Assembly (NCBI GenBank): GCA_024278215.1
Contig: JAJRTR010000179.1
Location: 1 to 11,425, forward strand
Length of the DNA stretch: 11,425 bases
DNA from: a bacterium
GTDB lineage: Bacteria > UBP15 > UBA6099 > JAJRTR01
Direction of reading: 5' to 3'
How positions within the stretch are numbered: the stretch's first letter is position 1; each line of letters begins with the position of its first letter. Positions 6,401 through 11,425 of this stretch are shown piece by piece. The position numbers and the translations under genes were made by a program. The notes under the pieces were generated by a model. It was not told where the DNA came from. It did not search any database and was given only the letters and a program-made list of their open reading frames with translations.

Positions 6401-7330
6401 ATGTTCAGCAGGGGACATACTGTTTTGGTCGAAGAAATACCTCTCGAGTTCAAGCCCGGAAAAGCGCCTGCCGCTCCCCCGACCTCCGCTCTCTCTATGT
6501 CATGGGCAGGCACGGCGGCCTTCACTTTAAAATACAAAACAACTACTCTTCTTGTCGATCCTTTTGTAACACGTCCACAGCTGCCCGGCATTTTGTTTCT
6601 CCGGCAGCGCGTTAACGAAGAACTATGCGCGGAGGTTTTTCCACGCGCGGATCACATCCTTGTCGGACACAGCCACTACGACCACCTGCTGGACGTACCC
6701 TGCATCGCACTGAAGACCGGCGCAGTTGTGCATGGTTCCACGTCCACCGCGCGAGTGTGCCGCGCCGCAGGCATGAACTGCGGCCGGGTCCACGAAATAA
6801 CCCCCTGGCAACCTGTCGTTTGCGGCGAGTTCATAGCAACTTTCATTCCCGGAAAACACGGCAAAGCGCTTCGTGGCAGGATACCTTTCCCCGGCGACAT
6901 TGTTGACAAACCGAATCTCCCGATGCACGCCGCCGCCTATAAACTCGGCGGCATGTTCGGGCTGCTGATCGAGGCGGGCGGACTCAGGATATACCATTGC
7001 GGCAGCGGCGACCTCATCGACGATGAAGTAGCAAAAATCGGCAAAGTAGACGTGCTGATCGCCTGCCTCGCGGGACGCCAGAAGTCTCCCGATTACCTGA
7101 AACGCCTTGTTGCCCCCCTCCATCCGTCCTATTTGATTCCCACTCATTACGACGACTTTTTCCGTCCGCTCAGGCATGTCTTCCGTTTCATCCGCGGCCT
7201 CGGACTCGAAGACTTTCTCGATGAGCGAAAACAGGTTTGTCCGGATGTGAAACTTATCATGCCCGACTTCTTCGATACTCTCGTTTTCGATACAGAAAAA
7301 AACAGGCTGCTCGAAGAACAGCCGGGTTGA
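6401..7330 (+). CDS. MBL-fold metallo-hydrolase
   Basis: The 309-residue product is a metallo-beta-lactamase-fold hydrolase. Visible landmarks: the entry strand SWAGTAAFTL (34-43), LLVDPF (50-55), the binuclear metal motif HSHYDH (90-95), a further His at 153 (Gly-Lys-His-Gly), a YHCGSGD segment with Asp204 (198-204), and the closing His in PTHYDD (247-252). The arrangement is closest to UlaG-like and NAPE-PLD-like hydrolases, which act on lactones or phosphodiesters; the substrate is unknown. There is no signal peptide, so it should be cytoplasmic. The start is uncertain: the ATG at 6401 has no Shine-Dalgarno, whereas a TTG at 6425 has AGGGGA 9 bases before it; the domain is complete in either case. 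The next gene starts 11 bases after the stop, so the two are probably co-transcribed. Confidence 0.88.
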   Translation: MFSRGHTVLVEEIPLEFKPGKAPAAPPTSALSMSWAGTAAFTLKYKTTTLLVDPFVTRPQLPGILFLRQRVNEELCAEVFPRADHILVGHSHYDHLLDVPCIALKTGAVVHGSTSTARVCRAAGMNCGRVHEITPWQPVVCGEFIATFIPGKHGKALRGRIPFPGDIVDKPNLPMHAAAYKLGGMFGLLIEAGGLRIYHCGSGDLIDDEVAKIGKVDVLIACLAGRQKSPDYLKRLVAPLHPSYLIPTHYDDFFRPLRHVFRFIRGLGLEDFLDERKQVCPDVKLIMPDFFDTLVFDTEKNRLLEEQPG

Positions 7331-7341
7331 TCAAAATATAT

Positions 7342-7977
7342 ATGATTTTCATACCACCGACATCACTTATCCGGGCCGAACTGAAAGGTGCCGGGATAAC
7401 GCTGAAACGTCTGTTGCGCAGATTCGGCCCGGGCCGCACAATTGTCGTGCTGGCAGGCATCGCCGCGGCACAGGCGATCGGCGAACCATGGCGCGAACTC
7501 GGCCCTCCAGCAGACCGCAAAGAAGCGCTCTCGCGCCGACAGCTCGGTGCCGCCGTTCTCCTCGAACGCGAACTCCGCAAGCACACTTCGCACCGGGTCG
7601 CTCGAAAAATAACCTCCGAAATTGTGCGAAAATCATCTGTCTTTTTCCTCTCACTGTACGTACCCATCCTGAAAAAGGACAAACTGCTCTCAATGCCGGA
7701 TGAAAAAAGAAAGAAATACCTGCGAAGAATTCAGGAGAAGTTTTTCAACGCCGACGCCGATCTGAAAATAGTTCGCGAAGAACAATTATTGATGCCTGTG
7801 AGTCGATGCCGTTTTGTAGAATTACTAGAAGCAATCGGCGAACGGGACATGGCCCCGATGTTCTGCGCCGGTGACAGGATTTTCTTCGATACACACCAGC
7901 CGGACATTACACTCGAACGCACCGCAACTCTCTCCGAAGGCGGCGCGCTCTGCGATTTCCGGTTTCGCTGGAAATAA
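7342..7977 (+). CDS. L-2-amino-thiazoline-4-carboxylic acid hydrolase-like protein
   Basis: The 211-residue product resembles the L-2-amino-thiazoline-4-carboxylate (ATC) hydrolase family. The founding enzyme opens the ATC ring to N-carbamoyl-L-cysteine during bacterial L-cysteine production from thiazolines, but most members are uncharacterised. The diagnostic part is the C-terminus: Cys156 before a helix, MFCAGD (173-178), and the ending SEGGALCDFRF (198-208) with Cys204. The N-terminal 100 residues are basic and helical. The frame is open from 7237 inside the upstream gene; the ATG at 7342 is chosen because it avoids that 94-base overlap, although its Shine-Dalgarno is weak. It sits 11 bases after the MBL hydrolase, and two adjacent hydrolases suggest a shared catabolic or detoxification route. 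Its 3' end converges on the minus-strand aminotransferase 117 bases away; no clear terminator is seen between them. Confidence 0.8.
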   Translation: MIFIPPTSLIRAELKGAGITLKRLLRRFGPGRTIVVLAGIAAAQAIGEPWRELGPPADRKEALSRRQLGAAVLLERELRKHTSHRVARKITSEIVRKSSVFFLSLYVPILKKDKLLSMPDEKRKKYLRRIQEKFFNADADLKIVREEQLLMPVSRCRFVELLEAIGERDMAPMFCAGDRIFFDTHQPDITLERTATLSEGGALCDFRFRWK

Positions 7978-8094
7978 TTGGCTCACCAGCATATTTCATC
8001 AATGCGAGTAGAAAGACAGTTGTCGTTTCCAAAATTGTCAGTTTAACCGCCGGCGCACTATAATATTTCCACCCACAACAGATTAGTGAAGTGG

Positions 8095-9348
8095 CTATCT
8101 TTTCATATAAAAATCCTTCAGCGTCCCGACTACGTGCGCGATCATGTCTACGGTGAGATCGGGGTACTGCGGCAGTGCGAGTATACTGTCACAGATCGTT
8201 TCAGAAACGGGTAAGGAGCCAGGACCGTAGCCAAGGTAGTCGAAGATTATCTGCCTGTGCAGCGATAGCGGATAATAAATCATGCAACCGATGCCGTTGT
8301 CTCGCAGGTGCTGCATAGTTCTGTCGCGGTTGGGCAGCCTGATATCGAATGTGTTGTAGGTATGATAAATACCCTCGGGTTCCGCCGGAAGAGCGATGGT
8401 GTTTTCGGGCAGTGCACCGTCCGCGGGCACCTCATCCGTGCCGATCACGTCGATTCCCGCTTCAGGCATCATCTCCCTGAATGTCTTTATGTATTCTAAC
8501 CCGTTTTTACGCCGTTTTTCAAGCCATTCGTCCAAGTGTTTGAATTTTACGGCAAGAATGGCAGCCTGCATGGAGTCGAGCCTGCTGTTGTAGCCGAACA
8601 TATCATGAAAATACTTCTTTTTGCTCGCTCCGTGAACATGCAGCGATTTCGCCACCTGGTAAATGTCTTCGTCGCTGGTGACGATCATGCCGCCGTCACC
8701 TGCGCCGCCGAGATTTTTACTCGGGTAGAACGAAAAACATCCAACATCACCTGCCGCTCCCGCCTGTATCATTTCTGACCCGTCTTCCGACCCGTTTATT
8801 CTGATCCTTGATCCCTGCGCTTGAGCCGCATCTTCTATTATCTTTAGGCCATACTCTTCTTTCAATTCAAGAAATCCGTTCATATCGGCCATGAGGCCGT
8901 ATAAATGCACGGGCATGATACCCTTGACTCTTCCGCCGGTTTTTTTGTTTATGAGACCGTTCTCGCCCGTTTCACACTCGTTTTCAATAAATTTTCTTAC
9001 CGCATCGGGATCAAGGTTGTATGTGACGGGAGAAATATCGCAGAAAACGGGTCGGCCCCCCGCCGCCCACACCGATTCGGGAGTTGCAATAAAAGTATAG
9101 GGCGTCGTGATGACTTCGTCGCCCGCACCTATGCCCGCCGCGCGCAACGCTATTATCAGCGCGTCTGTGCCGCTGGCGACGCCCAGCGCGTATTCTGTCC
9201 CGGTGTATTTCCTGACAGATTCCTCGAAATCCTTAACCGGTTGGCCGAGTACGAAATTGCATTGTTCGACAACTCCTCCGATTGCATCCATAATTTCTTC
9301 TTTTAGTGGTTGATAACAAGCCTTCAGGTCAAGAAACGGGACATTCAA
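8095..9348 (-). CDS. DegT/DnrJ/EryC1/StrS family aminotransferase (second copy)
   Basis: This 417-residue enzyme is a nucleotide-sugar aminotransferase of the same family as the 1480-2694 product but clearly diverged. Numbering from 9348: the opening NVPFLDLKA (2-10), the pocket segment ASGTDAL (58-64), IEDAAQAQG (171-179) with Asp173, SFYPSKNLG (206-214) with Lys211 as the PLP lysine, and a YYPLSLHRQ segment (358-366) typical of WbpE/FdtB/QdtB-like members. I choose a TTG start at 9348: it gives the exact family N-terminus and has AGAGGT 7 bases upstream. The frame is open to a GTG at 9399 (434 residues), but that extension is encoded largely by a 19-bp tandem repeat and lacks a good Shine-Dalgarno. 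The gene is transcribed alone, converging with the ATC hydrolase-like gene. Likely role: amino-sugar synthesis for a surface glycan. Confidence 0.93.
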   Translation of the reverse strand: MNVPFLDLKACYQPLKEEIMDAIGGVVEQCNFVLGQPVKDFEESVRKYTGTEYALGVASGTDALIIALRAAGIGAGDEVITTPYTFIATPESVWAAGGRPVFCDISPVTYNLDPDAVRKFIENECETGENGLINKKTGGRVKGIMPVHLYGLMADMNGFLELKEEYGLKIIEDAAQAQGSRIRINGSEDGSEMIQAGAAGDVGCFSFYPSKNLGGAGDGGMIVTSDEDIYQVAKSLHVHGASKKKYFHDMFGYNSRLDSMQAAILAVKFKHLDEWLEKRRKNGLEYIKTFREMMPEAGIDVIGTDEVPADGALPENTIALPAEPEGIYHTYNTFDIRLPNRDRTMQHLRDNGIGCMIYYPLSLHRQIIFDYLGYGPGSLPVSETICDSILALPQYPDLTVDMIAHVVGTLKDFYMKR

Positions 9349-9355
9349 TATTGTT

Positions 9356-9361
9356 ACCTCT
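9356..9361 (-). promoter_or_regulatory. Ribosome-binding site deciding the TTG start at 9348
   Basis: On the minus strand AGAGGT lies 7 bases before the TTG at 9348. With the family-typical N-terminus that follows, this favours TTG over the upstream GTG (9399) and ATG (9393), neither of which has a comparable site. Confidence 0.6.
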
Positions 9362-9398
9362 TTTCCGAGTACATCTTCATTTTCCGAACACATCTTCA
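9361..9398. repeat. 19-bp tandem duplication upstream of the aminotransferase
   Basis: TTTTCCGAGTACATCTTCA (9361-9379) and TTTTCCGAACACATCTTCA (9380-9398) are adjacent direct copies with two differences. They lie in the 5' leader of the minus-strand aminotransferase, right behind its ribosome-binding site. The unit is not a multiple of three, which argues that this stretch is leader rather than coding sequence. Confidence 0.8.
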
Positions 9399-9487
9399 CT
9401 GACAGTTAAATATAAGATACATCCAGAATATTTTACAACAAAAGGGAGTACAATATCACTGATTGGACAAACTTTATCCTGATTATG

Positions 9488-9621
9488 ATGTCCGAAATGC
9501 GATAAATTCACCTTTGTCTTTCACCAACACAATTCAGCAAAGAGCCAGAAAAACAAGATGACATGGCGTGTTATAAATTCAGTTATCGACATATACTGAT
9601 ATGTCCTTTAATGCGATAATT
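9488..9621 (+). promoter_or_regulatory. Repeated motif and palindrome before the nuclease-like gene
   Basis: An approximately 21-base motif, ATGTCC, 2-4 variable bases, then ATGCGATAA, occurs at 9488-9508 and again at 9601-9621 in the same orientation, 113 bases apart. The second copy overlaps a perfect palindrome, GACATAT (9588-9594), a 4-base spacer, and ATATGTC (9599-9605). These sites lie 36-169 bases before the start at 9657 in an AT-rich 308-base gap (9349-9656). They are plausible operator sites for this gene, although the binding protein is not identified. The rest of the gap shows no small gene or clear promoter hexamers. Confidence 0.4.
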
Positions 9622-9646
9622 GTATCATGAAATATTACCTTCGACT

Positions 9647-9650
9647 GGAG
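9647..9650 (+). promoter_or_regulatory. Ribosome-binding site deciding the ATG start at 9657
   Basis: GGAG ends 6 bases before the ATG at 9657. The upstream in-frame ATG at 9627 has no Shine-Dalgarno, so 9657 is preferred; a leaderless start at 9627 cannot be excluded. Confidence 0.55.
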
Positions 9651-9656
9651 AACTAT

Positions 9657-10859
9657 ATGATAAATTGCAGATGCTGCCGGCCCATTCCGAAATACGATGA
9701 TTTCGAGTCTCTCGAATCTTATAATAAGGCATTAAGAAGTGAGTTCATGGAATTGATGAAGAACTGTCCCGCAATGAAAATTTATCTTCCTGATGAGCTT
9801 GTTGAAAAGGGTTATCCATTCGGAAAATCTAAAGAAACGGAATCTCCAATAATCGACGCTGCCGGTCACTTATCAACTATATTTAATTTGTATTGTTTCG
9901 GAACACTGCCTAACTACACTTTACCGGTTCATCGGTTTTTGCTTGATGATAATGGTGAGATCAAACCTGAGGTCACTAAACAATATAGAAAAGACTACAG
10001 GGAAACATGGATAAACAACAAGAATTCAAAAGGTGAATTTAAAAAAGATTATAAAAGATGCCAAGATTTAGTCGAAAAGCTGTCTCAAAAGTACAATTAT
10101 AAACACAAGAAGGATGAATTTGTAGAAATGTGCGCTCACCACCACTATTTCCAAATATACTATGGGAAGATAGTAGAAATATTGCTTGCATATATGCTCG
10201 AAAATAATGGATACCATATAGATGGACTTGCGGCCCTGGCAAGTTGTCCGGCAGGTGATATTCTTGCGAACAAGGATAATAAGACATATCATATCGAAGT
10301 AAAGTATATTGGAATACAAAATGAAGAATTTCTCACAATGCAACACTGCTCTTTAGACAAACGTGGGTTCTCCATTGGTCCATACAAATATCTGAGATAT
10401 TTTGTAGGGAAAATAAGAGAAGCGGCTGAACAATTGAAGAAATTTACGAAATCCGATACGGACATAGTAAAAATTGCGGCAATTGTATTTCATCCGGATG
10501 TATGGGACGGTATGAAAATAGCTCTGTCTGAGAAAAGTAAAATTTATTCGGCATGTTTTCTTCAAGAACTATACATAAAAGAAATAAAAAACAACATGAA
10601 GTATTTCTGTAATGCAACAGATAGAACCTGTAAGATTGCATATGTTAATGAGATTGAGGAATATTGTAGCACATTAAATGATTTGTTGTTTTCAAGTAGA
10701 GTATTAGATGCCGTGTGGGCATTCAAAGTCGATGCAAGGGCGTTTGAATTCCAGGCTTCTTTTGGTAATGTGAAATTCATATATTCAGGACTCCTGACCT
10801 GGGAGAAGGGTAAAAAAGAGGGCATGGCGAGAGAGGCACACAAAAAAGCGTATGAATAA
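9657..10859 (+). CDS. Unclassified protein with PD-(D/E)XK nuclease-like signature
   Basis: I do not recognise this 400-residue protein. It contains a stretch fitting a PD-(D/E)XK nuclease core: Glu174 in a helix, a Pro-Ala-Gly-Asp turn with Asp201, and Glu214-Val-Lys216 in a predicted strand. This spacing (D-x12-E-x-K) is the usual restriction-endonuclease-like metal site. The N-terminal ~150 residues are Lys-rich with clustered cysteines (4, 6, 7) and may bind DNA; a His triplet sits at 161-163. The C-terminal ~150 residues have no motif I can name. No signal peptide or membrane span is evident. The gene is markedly AT-rich, with many AAA, AAT and ATA codons, unlike the neighbours, and is followed 111 bases later by a transposase-like gene, which suggests transfer. 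No methyltransferase is within the window, so an orphan or solitary restriction enzyme, or an unrelated defence or mobile-element nuclease, is possible. The nuclease call is inference. Confidence 0.65.
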   Translation: MINCRCCRPIPKYDDFESLESYNKALRSEFMELMKNCPAMKIYLPDELVEKGYPFGKSKETESPIIDAAGHLSTIFNLYCFGTLPNYTLPVHRFLLDDNGEIKPEVTKQYRKDYRETWINNKNSKGEFKKDYKRCQDLVEKLSQKYNYKHKKDEFVEMCAHHHYFQIYYGKIVEILLAYMLENNGYHIDGLAALASCPAGDILANKDNKTYHIEVKYIGIQNEEFLTMQHCSLDKRGFSIGPYKYLRYFVGKIREAAEQLKKFTKSDTDIVKIAAIVFHPDVWDGMKIALSEKSKIYSACFLQELYIKEIKNNMKYFCNATDRTCKIAYVNEIEEYCSTLNDLLFSSRVLDAVWAFKVDARAFEFQASFGNVKFIYSGLLTWEKGKKEGMAREAHKKAYE

Positions 10860-10970
10860 AGGGAAAAAGTTGAGTGGAGAGAAAGATAACAAAATATGAC
10901 GGGACGCTACAAAGGGAAAAAAGAAATGATACAATATAGGGAACACATACAGCAGTGAGTGGGGGAAGAT

Positions 10971-11425
10971 ATGCCACAGATGATATTGCCGTTGTTTCCG
11001 GCGGAGGCCACCGCGATTAATGAACATCTGGCGTTCTGTAAAAAAGACGGCCAGGTATACTATCTGCAAGGCAGTATGCCGGTGTTTTGCCATGCGGAGA
11101 ATGACATTGCATCGTTCCGGTTGTTTACCAGCCAGTTGTACATCAACGGGAATTGCAAGCAGAGGCAGATCGTGGACGCATTCGGGGTGACGCCGATCAG
11201 CGTTAAAAGAAGTGTGAAAAAATTGCAGGAAGAAGGGCCGGAAGCGTTTTTCAAGGAGCGCCGCAAGGGCACCGGCTCTGTGAAGCCGCGGGTGATGACG
11301 CCGGAGGTGGTGAGAAGAGCCGAGGCGTTGCTGGCAGAGGGAGAGAGTGTGCGTGATGTAGCGCAGGCGCTGGGGATCAGGGCGGACACGCTGAAAAAGG
11401 CCATCACGTCGGGCCGCGTGAAAAC
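10971..11425 (+). CDS. Transposase-like protein, N-terminal part (runs off window)
   Basis: An open frame begins at the ATG at 10971, with GGGGG 5-9 bases upstream, and continues 151 codons to the window end without a stop. The visible part resembles the N-terminus of a DDE-type transposase family: a short beta-rich lead, then a first helix-turn-helix near residues 66-88 (RQIVDAFGVTPISVKRSVKK region), a basic linker, and a second helix-turn-helix near 125-148 (VRDVAQALGIRADTLKKAI region). Two DNA-binding helix-turn-helix units before the catalytic domain fit end-recognition by a transposase. The catalytic residues lie outside the window. Base composition is much more GC-rich than in the nuclease-like gene just upstream. 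No terminal inverted repeat can be identified in 10860-10970, which is strongly purine-rich. The family assignment is from recalled similarity. Confidence 0.7.
   Translation, partial: MPQMILPLFPAEATAINEHLAFCKKDGQVYYLQGSMPVFCHAENDIASFRLFTSQLYINGNCKQRQIVDAFGVTPISVKRSVKKLQEEGPEAFFKERRKGTGSVKPRVMTPEVVRRAEALLAEGESVRDVAQALGIRADTLKKAITSGRVK

Noticed and set aside
7237-7341. N-terminal extension of the ATC hydrolase-like protein
   Set aside because: It overlaps the end of the MBL gene by 94 bases and is Arg-rich, out-of-frame translation of that gene; the ATG at 7342 fits gene spacing better.
7967-7990. GCTGG/CCAGC inverted repeat at the end of the ATC hydrolase-like gene
   Set aside because: The 5-bp stem has a 14-base loop and no T-run, too weak to call a terminator.

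Overview
The window looks like a chromosomal segment of a Gram-negative, probably anaerobic bacterium, perhaps from an assembled environmental genome. Several products carry Sec-type signal peptides, a FecR-domain protein is predicted to be periplasmic, and HypA implies a [NiFe]-hydrogenase or urease elsewhere. I cannot assign a phylum from the sequence alone. Most of the window is moderately GC-rich. The exception is 9400-10930, which is visibly AT-rich and is followed by a GC-rich transposase start, so the right end looks like an acquired accessory region.

Layout. At 1-157 there is an inverted-repeat-rich element whose last arm overlaps the end of hypA. From 2694 down to 145, three minus-strand genes follow one another: a DegT/DnrJ/EryC1/StrS sugar aminotransferase, a secreted glycerophosphodiester phosphodiesterase and hypA. 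The 335-base region 2695-3029 separates them from the plus-strand genes. It holds a good sigma70-type promoter match that touches a perfect 14-bp inverted repeat. Plus-strand genes then run from 3030 to 7977: a DUF1285-like protein, a secreted FecR-domain/coiled-coil protein, a secreted protein of unknown family, an MBL-fold hydrolase, and an L-2-amino-thiazoline-4-carboxylate hydrolase-like protein only 11 bases downstream of it. A second DegT-type aminotransferase lies convergently at 9348-8095. Finally, an unclassified AT-rich gene with a PD-(D/E)XK nuclease-like signature (9657-10859) is followed by the 5' part of a transposase-like gene that leaves the window.

How the genes fit together. 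No complete pathway is visible. The two aminotransferases point to amino-sugar synthesis for surface glycans, but none of their usual partners (sugar dehydratase, nucleotidyltransferase, glycosyltransferase) is present. The MBL/ATC-hydrolase pair is the best candidate for a two-gene functional unit. The most unusual locus is the orphan nuclease-like gene, with repeated motifs and a palindrome in its upstream region and a transposase next to it. Several starts were moved inward from the longest reading frame because of ribosome-binding sites or family N-termini; the reason is given in each entry.
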